This document shows, in pieces, positions 18,404-26,861 of a stretch of DNA of 64,000 nucleotides. Source of the stretch: JAABRU01 sp050180235 (GTDB lineage Bacteria; Desulfobacterota; Desulfobacteria; Desulfobacterales; Desulfococcaceae); assembly GCA_050180235.1 (NCBI GenBank), contig JBFXEJ010000007.1:40144-104143 (forward strand). Direction: 5' to 3'. A program made the position numbers and the translations under genes. The notes beneath the pieces were generated by a model that did not search any database, had not been told where the DNA came from, and worked only from the letters and a program-made list of their open reading frames with translations. Numbering within the stretch: position 1 is the stretch's first letter; every line of letters starts with the position of its first letter.

Positions 18404-19036
18404 TTATTTGGCAGGCACGACCGCAGCAAGATATTCACCGGCAATCTTTCCCATATCCATCGGAAGCGAGTTTTCCGTTCCTATTGCCCATGCAGATGCA
18501 AAGGCATTGTTATGACTTGATATGATTTTCTCAAGAACTGCGTTCCCGGTCGAAGCATCAGTCAGTTTGATATAAATATCCATAAAAGAGGACCCGGCAA
18601 AGGCTCCTGCCCAGATACGGGCTCCGACACTTACGATCCTCATGTCTATGATTCTGGCATCTGCAATCAGAGTATCTGCTCTCGGATGAAAGTCTTCTGA
18701 TTCATTCACCTCTACACTCTTATAAAGATTTTTGTTTTTTAACTGGGAGACCATGCTGATCTGAAACTGCATGGCCGCATCAGGATAATCTGATGCAAGT
18801 TGCCCGCTTATCTGAACCGGATTAAAAATTACATTCTTATAAGCCTCTGCCAGCCGGTGTTCTTTCTTTACTGTTTCAATTGTAATACCTTCAAGTCTGC
18901 TGACATTGGCATATTCCTTTTTTTCCGCCTCTGCCGAAGTTTTGGCATGATCCGTTTCCATATTCTGCTGGGTGCCCGCACATGAAAACAGAAATGCAGT
19001 CAAAGCAAACGCACTGATAATCCTGAAAATTTTCAT
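18404..19036 (-). CDS. DUF4410-like lipoprotein
   Basis: 210 residues with a signal peptide ending in a lipobox (FLFSC). The mature part resembles DUF4410 proteins: an alpha/beta fold with IADARIIDMRIVSVG followed by a glycine/alanine-rich AGAFAGSSFMDIYIKLTDASTG segment and a C-terminal ALG/YLAAVV helix. Function of the family is not established. A strong start is supported by AAGGAGAAT upstream. It stands alone on the minus strand with about 500 bases of non-coding sequence upstream. Confidence 0.75.
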   Translation of the reverse strand: MKIFRIISAFALTAFLFSCAGTQQNMETDHAKTSAEAEKKEYANVSRLEGITIETVKKEHRLAEAYKNVIFNPVQISGQLASDYPDAAMQFQISMVSQLKNKNLYKSVEVNESEDFHPRADTLIADARIIDMRIVSVGARIWAGAFAGSSFMDIYIKLTDASTGNAVLEKIISSHNNAFASAWAIGTENSLPMDMGKIAGEYLAAVVPAK

Positions 19037-19535
19037 CCTTATTCTCCTTTTTTATTTGGGCTGGTTAACACAACACACTGAATAAACACACAGCGTTTTC
19101 TGAACATTATATAAACTTTTAAAAATCAACCGGTTAAAATCTGAAAAGACGTTTTCCGGCGCATACACAGTTTCTGTGCCGCCAAAAACCAAAATTTAAA
19201 AATAAATTAAGTACGTTTCCATAAGTCTGCATGTATAAATTTTTCGGGAAACCTGTTTTTCTGAGAGATCTGATTTTTTTGACACATGAAAACTTTCAGT
19301 TGGGTGCTTATAACATGTTTATTATATCATTACAATAAAAATTTGGTATAAGATAAGTTAACAATTTGAGGGAAAAGGCAGAAAAACACAGAAAAGGAAA
19401 AATTTTCCGCCATTGGCATAAACGGCACAGATTTTTTTCACTATGTCCCTGTCTTGACACGCGCGGATTCATGTTTACCTTTCCGCATAAAATATGAAAA
19501 ATATATTTTTACCAACGTATATCAAGGCGTTGAAA
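19037..19535. other. Long AT-rich spacer
   Basis: About 500 bases between divergent genes with no coding potential I can support. AT-rich with several poly-A/T runs (around 19190-19260 and 19320-19380). TTGACA sites at 19281 and 19454 lack well-spaced -10 boxes. No hairpin, riboswitch or tRNA was recognised. Confidence 0.5.
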
Positions 19536-19694
19536 ATGAAAGTAGTATTTCCCGCTGTTGCGGAAACAGGAATGGAAAGCCCTGTGCATGACCATTTCGG
19601 AACAGCCAGTTTTTTTATGTTTGTGGATTCTGAAAACGGAGAATCCAAAGTGACTGAAAACATGAATATGCACCATAAACAACATTGCTGCTGA
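19536..19694 (+). CDS. Truncated NifX/NifB-type (dinitrogenase Fe-Mo cofactor) domain protein
   Basis: 52 residues from the ATG at 19536. The start (MKVVFPAVAETGMESPVHDHFG) matches the beginning of the dinitrogenase iron-molybdenum cofactor family, whose small stand-alone members have about 100-120 residues and bind metal clusters. The domain breaks off after NMNMHHKQHCC, before the second half of the fold, and the next gene's ribosome site (AAGGAGG) follows at once. It is either a decayed copy with a deletion or a minimal His/Cys-ending metal-binding peptide. An in-frame ATG at 19494 is also possible. Confidence 0.6.
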   Translation: MKVVFPAVAETGMESPVHDHFGTASFFMFVDSENGESKVTENMNMHHKQHCC

Positions 19695-19706
19695 AAGGAG
19701 GCACTC

Positions 19707-19961
19707 ATGCCGCTTTTTGATTATCTGTGTACGGAATGCGGAAAAACCAGTGAAATACTTGTCGGTTCATCGGATCAGACACCTTCCTGCCCTGTGTGCG
19801 GAAACCGGAATATGAAAAAACTGCTTTCGGCTCATGCATCCATTTCCGGCTCTCCCAAACATTCCATGCCGGGTCATGGGGATACGACCTGCTGCGGATC
19901 ATCCCCGCATCAGGCAGGATGTGCAGGCCCCGGCAGTTGCTGCGGAAGAAATTCCATGTAA
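19707..19961 (+). CDS. FmdB-type zinc ribbon protein
   Basis: 84 residues. The N-terminus (MPLFDYLCTECGK) and the second pair (CPVCGNRNMKKL) form the CxxC...CxxC zinc ribbon of the FmdB regulatory family. The tail is rich in Cys, His and Gly (TTCCGSS, CAGPGSCCG), which could bind another metal. AAGGAGG sits 8 bases before the ATG. It follows the truncated NifX-like gene by 12 bases and is likely co-transcribed; the pairing of NifX-like and FmdB proteins is common in anaerobes. A small hairpin (AAACCCTGAGGGTTT) follows at about 20044-20058. Confidence 0.88.
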   Translation: MPLFDYLCTECGKTSEILVGSSDQTPSCPVCGNRNMKKLLSAHASISGSPKHSMPGHGDTTCCGSSPHQAGCAGPGSCCGRNSM

Positions 19962-20150
19962 TTCAGCACGCAGGAATATATTCCCATTTATGATAAAGGG
20001 GAAGCTGTTGTTTTTATACATATTTTAAAAAATTCTCATCCTGAAACCCTGAGGGTTTCTGCAATACCAAACCGTTTTTATATATTTGAAAATATGTGTT
20101 TTTTTCAACTGCCAAACATATAAAAAATACATGAAAAAAGTTTGCAATCC

Positions 20151-20759
20151 TCAGAGATGTCCTACTTCACATTCACGGATGAATGCGGACATGTCCTTGT
20201 CAACAGACTGAAAATTCTCAAAGCTAATATCAGCGAAAGGCAGTTGCAGTTTTTCCTTCAGCAGGGAAAATATGACAAGATAATTCTGCAAAATCCGTTT
20301 TTCCCACTGTAGATCCAGTTCACGCGCAAGCTGAGGAATATCGGATTTGTCACCTTCAATTTCCAGAAAATCCCCGAAAGGCATGGTATCCAGACACAGA
20401 TGGGTATTGCCCATCACAAAAGTCTCCCGCCATTTTTCGTATCGCTGTTCCGGGTGAAATCCCAATGCCTCCAGAATGCGGTGCATAGCGGAGAAATCGC
20501 TGACTTCTGTTTCCAGTTCCTCAAAGATTTTGAACTGACTGTCCTGTTCCGCAGGCCGGGATTTGAAAGTCAGCCATGCTTTGCGATCCTGCCGGAGCCT
20601 CAGCAGGGCCTTTCTCTGCATAAGAGATACGGATGCGTCCTCAAAGCGGATATTTTCCTCAAAAACCCGTTCTGAGGATTTTGCTCCCATAGCGAGAATG
20701 CGGGTACGCAGAGATTCCCTGTCATTTACATAAAATTTGACTTCAATTTCCAAAGGCAT
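20151..20759 (-). CDS. CYTH-domain protein (class IV adenylate cyclase / CyaB-like)
   Basis: 202 residues from the ATG at 20757-20759; an in-frame start at 20882 would read through CACAAAG repeats and is rejected. The N-terminal ExExK signature is clear (EIEVKF), followed by LRLRQD, TFKSRP and FLEIEGDK, as in the class IV adenylate cyclase / thiamine-triphosphatase (CYTH) tunnel fold. The family acts on triphosphates with divalent metal. Closest by feel to the CyaB group, but the substrate cannot be told from sequence. It stands alone between repeats. Confidence 0.88.
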   Translation of the reverse strand: MPLEIEVKFYVNDRESLRTRILAMGAKSSERVFEENIRFEDASVSLMQRKALLRLRQDRKAWLTFKSRPAEQDSQFKIFEELETEVSDFSAMHRILEALGFHPEQRYEKWRETFVMGNTHLCLDTMPFGDFLEIEGDKSDIPQLARELDLQWEKRILQNYLVIFSLLKEKLQLPFADISFENFQSVDKDMSAFIRECEVGHL

Positions 20760-20802
20760 GTTTTCGTTTTCTCCCACATTTGCCCTGCCAATGCAAAACA
20801 CT

Positions 20803-20971
20803 GCCACAAAGACACAAAGTCGCAAAGTTTCACGAAGATTTTTTTCTTTGTGCATCTTTGCGACTTTGTGTCTTTGTGGCAAAAAAAATCACTGCCGCAA
20901 AGATGCCAAAACACGAAGTTTCACGAAGATTTTTTTCTTTGTGCATCTTTGCGACTTTGTGTCTTTGTGGC
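20803..20971. repeat. Two tandem 78-bp palindromic CACAAAG elements
   Basis: 20803-20880 and 20894-20971 are two near-identical 78-bp units. The first has perfect 25-bp inverted ends (GCCACAAAGACACAAAGTCG at the left). They fill the 300-base spacer between the CYTH gene and the SHOCT gene. They could form long hairpins in RNA. Related copies lie at 6444-6563 and near 9320. Confidence 0.85.
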
Positions 20972-21065
20972 AAAAAAATAATCAGAATTTTCTTACAGTT
21001 GCTGCGTGTCAGGCACAAGACACAAGATGGAAGCCTGTGCTGCTTTGTCTTTTCTGAAAATCACC

Positions 21066-21644
21066 TTAACAGCCAGGCGGCGCGGATGGCGCATTGCAAA
21101 TATCCCCAATCAGCCTGGTCTTGAGAGCCTGAAACTCATCGGCATCAATGATGCCCTCTTTTTTCATGTCAGAGAGTTCCCTGATTTGCCGAAGCGGATC
21201 TGCCGGAGAAACAGATGGTTCTTTCACATGCTGCATATCCGGCAGCAGAAGGGGTTCCCGGTTTCCGGAAAGGGATTTGTCCGGCCCTCCGCAGGAAATA
21301 GTCAGCAGACCGCCCATGAGACCAATCTGAACCGCCTGCCCCTGTCTGGCCCGCTCCTGTGCTTCCCGCAGGGCTGCTCCGCCGTCTTCCCGGATTTTCC
21401 GGAACACGCTGAAAAAAAATTTTGCGGTATAATAAATTGCAAGACCGGACGCGACAATGCCTCCGGCCAGAATCAGGTACTGGAAATCCAGCACACCCTT
21501 GATGATGACCACCACAAAGGTTCCCATAAGCGGAACCGCAAACAGCGCGATCAGGATGATATAAAACAGTCCCAGACTGGACATCATATGGAACTGCCTT
21601 TGCATGTATTCACTCTGCATTTTGTCTTTTATCCATGTTTTCAT
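21066..21644 (-). CDS. Membrane protein with C-terminal SHOCT domain
   Basis: 192 residues. Two membrane helices at about 26-48 and 56-76, a basic/helical linker, and a C-terminal SHOCT motif (about 150-180; IRELSDMKKEGIIDADEFQA). SHOCT domains are short helical pairs found at protein ends and thought to mediate oligomerisation. No enzymatic motif is visible. The gene starts 21 bases after the argJ stop and is likely in the same transcript, without an obvious functional link. Confidence 0.78.
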   Translation of the reverse strand: MKTWIKDKMQSEYMQRQFHMMSSLGLFYIILIALFAVPLMGTFVVVIIKGVLDFQYLILAGGIVASGLAIYYTAKFFFSVFRKIREDGGAALREAQERARQGQAVQIGLMGGLLTISCGGPDKSLSGNREPLLLPDMQHVKEPSVSPADPLRQIRELSDMKKEGIIDADEFQALKTRLIGDICNAPSAPPGC

Positions 21645-21665
21645 GGTATTGAACCTATTTCCTGA

Positions 21666-22871
21666 TCAGGATCGGTAATCCGCGTTTATTTTCACATAAT
21701 CAATGGAAAAATCACAGGTGAGAACAGAAGCCTTTCCCGTGCCTGAATTCAAATTCACAGTAATAATATATTCCGGTGTTTTCAGAACCTTTGTCGCTTC
21801 TGCCTCCGCTGCATCCCCGCATGTCATCCCATTTTGCGCCATCATCACATCATTGAAGAAAATATCTGTTTTATCCGGATCAATTGCAACTCCGGAACGG
21901 CCGGCAGCAGCCAGAATCCGTCCCCAGTTTGCATCTTCACCGAACAGAGCAGTTTTTACCAGATTGGAATGTGCAATGGTATCAGCAACTTTGCGTGCAT
22001 CAGCATCCGAAGCCGCGCCCCGGACAGCGATTTCCACAAGTTTAGTCGCACCTTCGCCGTCTTTGACCACCATCCGGGCCAGGCCGAGCAGCACTTCATT
22101 GAGAAGAGACTGAAAAATTTCCATATCTTCCGCTGTCTCTGCTTTGGCTCCGGACATGCCATTTGCCATAAGCAGTATCATGTCATTGGTGCTGGTGTCT
22201 CCGTCGACTGTGATGCGGTTGAAGGACAAATCAGTAGCAATCCGAAGCGCATTCTGCAACTGCGGGGATGGCACTTCAATATCGGTGCAGACAAAACAGA
22301 GCATGGTGGCCATATCCGGCCGGATCATGCCGGAACCTTTGGCAACACCTGTCATACGGAAAATATGATTCTGTATCTGCCCCTGCACCGAAACGATTTT
22401 GGGAACCAGATCCGTTGTCATAATGGCATGGGCAAAATCATCCAGACCTTCAGGACGCAGTTCTTTCACCAGTCCGGGCAGGGCTGCTTCCACTTTTCCT
22501 ATGGGCATGGGCTGACCAATGACACCGGTGGAAGCCGCGCAGACCAGTTGTTCGGAAATATGCAGTGCATCCGCGGCAAATCTGCACATGGAAAACGCAT
22601 CACGCATTCCCTGTTCCCCTGTGCAGCAGTTGGCATTGCCGCTGTTGACAATCAGGGACTGGCATTTTCCGGACTGCAGATGCTGTCTGTCCACCAGCAC
22701 GGGTGCGGCCTGCACCCGGTTCCGGGTGAACACGCCTGCTGCATTTGCCGGGACTTCCGAAAAAATCAGTCCCAGATCTTTTCCCTTTTTTTTCTTGATT
22801 CCGGCTTCCACTGCCGCTGACCGGAATCCTGCGCACCATGTTTTTTCTGATTCTGTATCAAGTTTGCTCAC
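21666..22871 (-). CDS. argJ: Bifunctional glutamate N-acetyltransferase / ornithine acetyltransferase
   Basis: 401 residues, normal length for ArgJ. The autocleavage site is seen as MATML with the nucleophile Thr near 189. Other family marks are AASTGVIGQPMP (oxyanion region), MTTDLVPK, TVDGDTSTNDM and GRSGVAIDPDK. It moves acetyl groups from N-acetylornithine to glutamate in the arginine pathway (cytoplasm); some members also use acetyl-CoA. It starts 21 bases after the stop of a chemoreceptor gene on the same strand. No other arg gene is in the window. Confidence 0.96.
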   Translation of the reverse strand: MSKLDTESEKTWCAGFRSAAVEAGIKKKKGKDLGLIFSEVPANAAGVFTRNRVQAAPVLVDRQHLQSGKCQSLIVNSGNANCCTGEQGMRDAFSMCRFAADALHISEQLVCAASTGVIGQPMPIGKVEAALPGLVKELRPEGLDDFAHAIMTTDLVPKIVSVQGQIQNHIFRMTGVAKGSGMIRPDMATMLCFVCTDIEVPSPQLQNALRIATDLSFNRITVDGDTSTNDMILLMANGMSGAKAETAEDMEIFQSLLNEVLLGLARMVVKDGEGATKLVEIAVRGAASDADARKVADTIAHSNLVKTALFGEDANWGRILAAAGRSGVAIDPDKTDIFFNDVMMAQNGMTCGDAAEAEATKVLKTPEYIITVNLNSGTGKASVLTCDFSIDYVKINADYRS

Positions 22872-22892
22872 TGTCAGTTCCTTTTCACAGTT

Positions 22893-24584
22893 CTAAAAAT
22901 CTGAAAAATTGTCATCATCCAGAGGAATCATCTGCTCAGGTTTGACTGCCTCAGCCCCGCGTTTTGCAGGTTTTTGGGAAGATGGGGCAGAAGCAGACGG
23001 CGAACCTGCCTTTGCAGACACATCAGAGTCTGCAGTTTTTCTCACCGCTTCTGATATATTCCTCCTTTTCCGTATCTGTTCATCCTCTGCGTTTTTTCCC
23101 CTGCTGATGCAGAGAAGTTCATTCGCCATTGCCTTCAGATGCTCGGCCTGTGCGTTGAGTTCCTCAGACGACGAAGCGGACTGCTGGGCATTGGCAGCGT
23201 TCTGATGGGTCACGGATTCAATTTCGGCCACAGCCCTGCGGATCTGTCCGATTCCCTCAGACTGCTCAGCCGAGGCAGCCGATATTTCTTCCACCAGTTT
23301 TCCTACTTTTTCATTGTGCCCTATGGAAATCGTGAACGCGTTACGGGTTTTTTCAACCAACTGAGCCCCGGCACTGATTTCCTCCACATTTCTGTGTATC
23401 AGCGTCTGTGTATCCCGTGAAGCTTCTGCTGAGCGCATGGCCAGATTGCGGACTTCACCGGCCACAACCGCAAATCCAGCGCCGGATTCCCCAGCCCTGG
23501 CCGCCTCAACTGCTGCATTCAGGGCCAGCAGATTGGTCTGAAAGGCAATCTCATCAATGGATTTGATAATTTTTCCGATTTCCTCACCGCTGGATTTGAT
23601 CCGGTTCATGGCTTCAATGGCTTCCTGCATGGCATTATTGGCCGTATCCATACTTTGCAGGGATTCTTTGCGCAGAACAGCGGCCTGTTTTGCATTCGCG
23701 GCATTCTGCATGGTCATTGATGACAACTGTTCCAGAGCAGAAGATGTTTCCTGCACAGAGGCGGCCTGACGTGATGCGCCTTCGGCAAGGGACTGGCTTG
23801 CTGAAGAGGACTGTTCCGCAGCAGCCACAATCTGATCAGAACCTTCGGCCAGACCTTCAATGATCCGATCCAGGGAACCGGTAATCCACCGGGTCATAAC
23901 CATGCTTAAAATGAGAGCAAAAACAGCGGAAACAATCATGAGGGCAGACATCCATATGAATGTGGATTCCCCCTCTTTTTCCGCACCGCCTGCCGATTCC
24001 AGGGAAAATTTTTCAATATGATCCAAAATATATCTGATTTCCTTATGAAGATCGGTTTCTTTTTTCTCAATTTCCAGTGAATATTTTTCTGCCCCGGCAA
24101 GTTTTCCCTCCCTGATCATATCAAACAGGGGGGACACAGATTTTATATATTCCTGATAACCGGTTTCAATGATTTCTATATTTTTGTCAATAAGTTCAAA
24201 CCCTCTGCGTTCATTTTCCCCGGATGCAGCCTGTATGCCCATCACAGCAAGGGACTTACCCTTTTTCAGTTCTTCAAGGATCAGTCCTGTGTTTTCCCTG
24301 AATCTGCTTACAGCACTGTCATAATCCTTTTCTTTGCTTTTGTCACTGCCGTGATATACTTCCCCATAGCGCATAACCCGTTCCAGCCAGTGCGTCTGTT
24401 CCAGTTGCATATTGTTCACTTCTGCAAGCATCTCTGACAGCGGAATATGAAATTCAGCTATTATTTCAAACTGTTTTCTGATCTGAAAAAATCTGAAAAT
24501 GCCAAAGGCGGAAAAAATAAGCATCAAAGACACAATAATGACTGTCATTCCTATAATTTTGCTTCCCAGTTTCATGTTCTTCAT
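22893..24584 (-). CDS. Methyl-accepting chemotaxis protein (four-helix-bundle sensor)
   Basis: 563 residues. Membrane helices at about 9-31 and 210-232 enclose an all-helical periplasmic region of about 175 residues that fits a 4HB_MCP-type sensor. The cytoplasmic part carries the receptor tip (DEIAFQTNLLALNAAVEAARAG, near 330-355). A C-terminal tail of about 60 residues is Ala/Ser/Lys rich and ends in DDDNFSDF; there is no NWETF-type CheR pentapeptide. No HAMP motif is evident. It is the first gene of a probable unit with argJ and the SHOCT gene. Confidence 0.93.
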   Translation of the reverse strand: MKNMKLGSKIIGMTVIIVSLMLIFSAFGIFRFFQIRKQFEIIAEFHIPLSEMLAEVNNMQLEQTHWLERVMRYGEVYHGSDKSKEKDYDSAVSRFRENTGLILEELKKGKSLAVMGIQAASGENERRGFELIDKNIEIIETGYQEYIKSVSPLFDMIREGKLAGAEKYSLEIEKKETDLHKEIRYILDHIEKFSLESAGGAEKEGESTFIWMSALMIVSAVFALILSMVMTRWITGSLDRIIEGLAEGSDQIVAAAEQSSSASQSLAEGASRQAASVQETSSALEQLSSMTMQNAANAKQAAVLRKESLQSMDTANNAMQEAIEAMNRIKSSGEEIGKIIKSIDEIAFQTNLLALNAAVEAARAGESGAGFAVVAGEVRNLAMRSAEASRDTQTLIHRNVEEISAGAQLVEKTRNAFTISIGHNEKVGKLVEEISAASAEQSEGIGQIRRAVAEIESVTHQNAANAQQSASSSEELNAQAEHLKAMANELLCISRGKNAEDEQIRKRRNISEAVRKTADSDVSAKAGSPSASAPSSQKPAKRGAEAVKPEQMIPLDDDNFSDF

Positions 24585-24641
24585 TATTAATCTCTCCGTC
24601 AGTAAAAAATTTTCCGTGCAACTGCTTTCCTTCCCTGTCCG

Positions 24642-25241
24642 TCAAATTTTATCATTTTTTCTGTTATTGTCCAGTTCGGACTGATTTTTCACAAGAAATT
24701 TTTCCAGACGTTCAATACATCTGTCAATAATCCGGTGAAAGGGATTCTCTTTCTGAATGGCAGGATGATCTTCTTCACTGAGATATGATACGGAAACAGA
24801 TATGTCAAACTTCTTTCCCGTATAACGCAGATTTTCTGCAAGTTCCCCTTTTGCATTGGGAAATTCACAGGATATGGCAGACCAGAGCGGATAATGATCA
24901 CTTCCGCAGGCCAGTCCGGTGCAGGATTCTTTATAAATCTCTTTTCTGACTTTCAGTGATTTGAGATATATCAGAGCATCTTCCCGTCCTGTATCAGCCA
25001 GTGCCTCAATGGCCGCAATCTGATCGGTCAGGGTGTAAGGGCACAGGAATTTCCGCCACGCTCCGTCTGCCATACGGATCAGTTCCTGCATGGCAGAATT
25101 ATCCCCGGCCCGCGCATATCCGGCCAGTTCAAAAGCCGATTTTCTTTGTCCCATATCAGGGCACTTTCTGGGTTTTTGAATTATTTCAGGCCAATGACTT
25201 AAACTGAGAAAATCCCGAAGATACAGACTGTCGCAATCCAT
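24642..25241 (-). CDS. Hypothetical protein with possible HEAT-like repeat
   Basis: 199 residues, soluble. The first half is helical with a HEAT-like unit (QIAAIEALADTGREDALIYLKSLK). The second half contains SDHYPLWSAISCEFPNAKGEL and a charged C-terminal helix. I do not recognise the family beyond resemblance to HEAT-repeat scaffold proteins. It lies upstream of the chemoreceptor on the same strand, 57 bases away, which may indicate shared transcription. Confidence 0.6.
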   Translation of the reverse strand: MDCDSLYLRDFLSLSHWPEIIQKPRKCPDMGQRKSAFELAGYARAGDNSAMQELIRMADGAWRKFLCPYTLTDQIAAIEALADTGREDALIYLKSLKVRKEIYKESCTGLACGSDHYPLWSAISCEFPNAKGELAENLRYTGKKFDISVSVSYLSEEDHPAIQKENPFHRIIDRCIERLEKFLVKNQSELDNNRKNDKI

Positions 25242-25483
25242 AGCAGATTATGAATCATAAATCAATGAATTTGGCAGGAGTGTCCCTTTTCTGTTATGAC
25301 AATCCCGTGTCACAGGAATGTGGAAACTGTACGATACACTTTTTTCATGTGTATTTTTTTGAATTGTGAAATTGATATTTCCGCTGTATATGCTCTGTAC
25401 AAATCAAAACCTGTTCTGTTTCTCACGGAAAAACGGAACTGCTGATCCGCAGATGGAAATACCCGGAACTGATTAAATAACAT

Positions 25484-26560
25484 ATGAAAACCATACATAA
25501 AACCCATTTTTCAAATGCAAAACAGATGTCTGAAATTCCCCAGGACAGCATTGATCTGGTTGTGACTTCCCCGCCCTATCCCATGATTGAAATGTGGGAT
25601 GATCTGTTTATGCAACTGAATCCGGAGATCGGAAAACTCCTTAACGCAGACAAAGGAATGCAGGCATTTGAGCTGATGCACCGGGAACTGGATGCCATAT
25701 GGGATGAAGTGCTGCGGGTGGTGAAAAATGGGGGATTCATCTGTATCAATATCGGGGATGCCACACGCACCATTGCCGGGAAATTTGCCCTGTATCCCAA
25801 TCACAGCCGGATTACTTCCCGGATGCCGGAAATCGGACTGACACCTTTGCCGGAAATTCTGTGGCGCAAACAGACCAATGCGCCCAATAAATTTATGGGT
25901 TCGGGAATGCTCCCGGCAGGCGCGTATGTGACTTTGGAGCATGAATATATCCTTGTTTTCCGGAAAGGCACAAAAAGGGAATTCACAAAAGCCGAAGAGA
26001 AAACTCTGCGCAGACAGAGCGCGTATTTCTGGGAAGAAAGAAATATCTGGTTTTCTGACATATGGACAGATATTAAGGGAACCGGACAGAATCTGCATGA
26101 CAGCAATAAGGTGAGAAAAAGAAGCGCTGCCTTTCCCTTTGAAATTCCCTTTCGGCTCATCCAGATGTTTTCTGTTTACGGAGATACTGTGCTTGACCCT
26201 TTTCTGGGAAGCGGAACCACGATGTTTGCGGCTATGGCTTCGGCCAGAAATTCAGTGGGATATGAAATGGAAAGCGGATTCCGGGATATGATCTTTTCCG
26301 GATGTGAAAATATTCCGGTTTTTGCCCGAAAACGGATCCTTGACCGGATGGAGCATCACAGGAATTTTGTGAAAAAGAGACTGGCGGAAAAGGGAAATAT
26401 CAAATATATCAATACATATTACAGAGTTCCGGTGATGACAGCGCAGGAGCGGGAAATGATTTTTCATGAACCCGCAGAAGTTGAAAAGTCCGGTGAAAAT
26501 TTTTTTGAAGTCAGATACCGGGCAGGTCCCATGCCGGAGTGCGAAACAAAATTTTTTTAA
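25484..26560 (+). CDS. Orphan DNA (cytosine-N4 or adenine-N6) methyltransferase
   Basis: 358 residues. The catalytic motif IV is TSPPYP near 29-34 and motif I is DPFLGSGTT near 237; with the catalytic motif first and the AdoMet motif last this is a beta-class enzyme. SPPY favours N4-cytosine but does not exclude N6-adenine. The C-terminal part (FARKRILDRMEHHRNFVKKR) is basic and may bind DNA. No restriction enzyme lies next to it. It is preceded by a 240-base spacer without genes and has a weak ribosome site. Confidence 0.88.
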   Translation: MKTIHKTHFSNAKQMSEIPQDSIDLVVTSPPYPMIEMWDDLFMQLNPEIGKLLNADKGMQAFELMHRELDAIWDEVLRVVKNGGFICINIGDATRTIAGKFALYPNHSRITSRMPEIGLTPLPEILWRKQTNAPNKFMGSGMLPAGAYVTLEHEYILVFRKGTKREFTKAEEKTLRRQSAYFWEERNIWFSDIWTDIKGTGQNLHDSNKVRKRSAAFPFEIPFRLIQMFSVYGDTVLDPFLGSGTTMFAAMASARNSVGYEMESGFRDMIFSGCENIPVFARKRILDRMEHHRNFVKKRLAEKGNIKYINTYYRVPVMTAQEREMIFHEPAEVEKSGENFFEVRYRAGPMPECETKFF

Positions 26561-26578
26561 ACGCTCATGAAAAAAAAC

Positions 26579-26605
26579 TTGACATAAGTGAAAGTATCCT
26601 GTAAT
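26579..26605 (+). promoter_or_regulatory. Candidate promoter of the aromatic leader
   Basis: TTGACA at 26579-26584 and TGTAAT at 26600-26605, spacing 15. The spacing is short, so confidence is moderate. It would start the transcript about 30 bases before the leader peptide. Confidence 0.45.
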
Positions 26606-26646
26606 CAGCTCTGTACTGTAAAAAATACTTTTAAGGAAAAACTTCA

Positions 26647-26724
26647 GTGGCATCTTTTATCGCAGGCAGATTTTTTTATTTTTACTTTTATTTTTACACC
26701 ATACGTCTGCCTGGGGTGTGCTGA
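26647..26724 (+). CDS. Phe/Tyr-rich attenuator leader peptide
   Basis: A 25-codon reading frame with a GTG start at 26647, preceded by AAGGA (about 26634-26638). It encodes ten aromatic residues, nine of them consecutive: R-F-F-Y-F-Y-F-Y-F-Y-T (codons 9-17), plus an earlier Phe. This is the hallmark of leader peptides that sense charged tRNA, as in pheA, pheST and trp operons. It stops at 26722-26724, before a set of alternative hairpins and a terminator ahead of a DAHP synthase gene. Reading starved Phe or Tyr codons would stall the ribosome near 26671-26697. Confidence 0.85.
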   Translation: MASFIAGRFFYFYFYFYTIRLPGVC

Positions 26725-26826
26725 GGAGAATTTATCTATAAATACAGCAAAAAGCCGTAGGCAGAAAAAGCCCCCGGCTTTTTCCGTTTTTAAAGGCCGT
26801 GGGGGAAAAACCTTCACGGCCTTTTT
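26662..26826 (+). promoter_or_regulatory. Transcription attenuator of the DAHP synthase gene
   Basis: Visible pairings: CAGGCAGA (26662-26669) with TCTGCCTG (26706-26713), flanking the Phe/Tyr codons; TCTGCCT (26706-26712) alternatively with AGGCAGA (26759-26765); AAAAAGCCG (26749-26757) with CGGCTTTTT (26775-26783); CCCCCGGC (26771-26778) with GCC-GT-GGGGG (26796-26805), an antiterminator; and GGCCGTG (26795-26801) with CACGGCC (26815-26821) plus T5, a terminator. The choices are mutually exclusive. A ribosome stalled on aromatic codons would cover the first arm and favour the antiterminator. The gene ATG follows at 26862. Confidence 0.8.
26795..26826 (+). terminator. Attenuator terminator hairpin
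   Basis: Stem GGCCGTG/CACGGCC, extended by AAA/TTT to ten pairs, with a 13-base loop and a run of five T at 26822-26826. It lies 36 bases before the DAHP synthase ATG. Confidence 0.8.
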
Positions 26827-26861
26827 GCTTTCCAAAAACCCGAAAAGGAGAGCATTGCACA

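Noticed and set aside
19260..19500. Promoters at TTGACA 19281 and 19454
   Set aside because: No -10 box at a workable distance was found for either.
20760..20882. N-terminal extension of the CYTH protein
   Set aside because: It is repeat sequence; the ExExK signature requires the start at 20759.
25484..26560. Restriction-modification system around the methyltransferase
   Set aside because: No endonuclease or specificity gene adjoins; the nearest nuclease-like genes are unrelated families in other operons.
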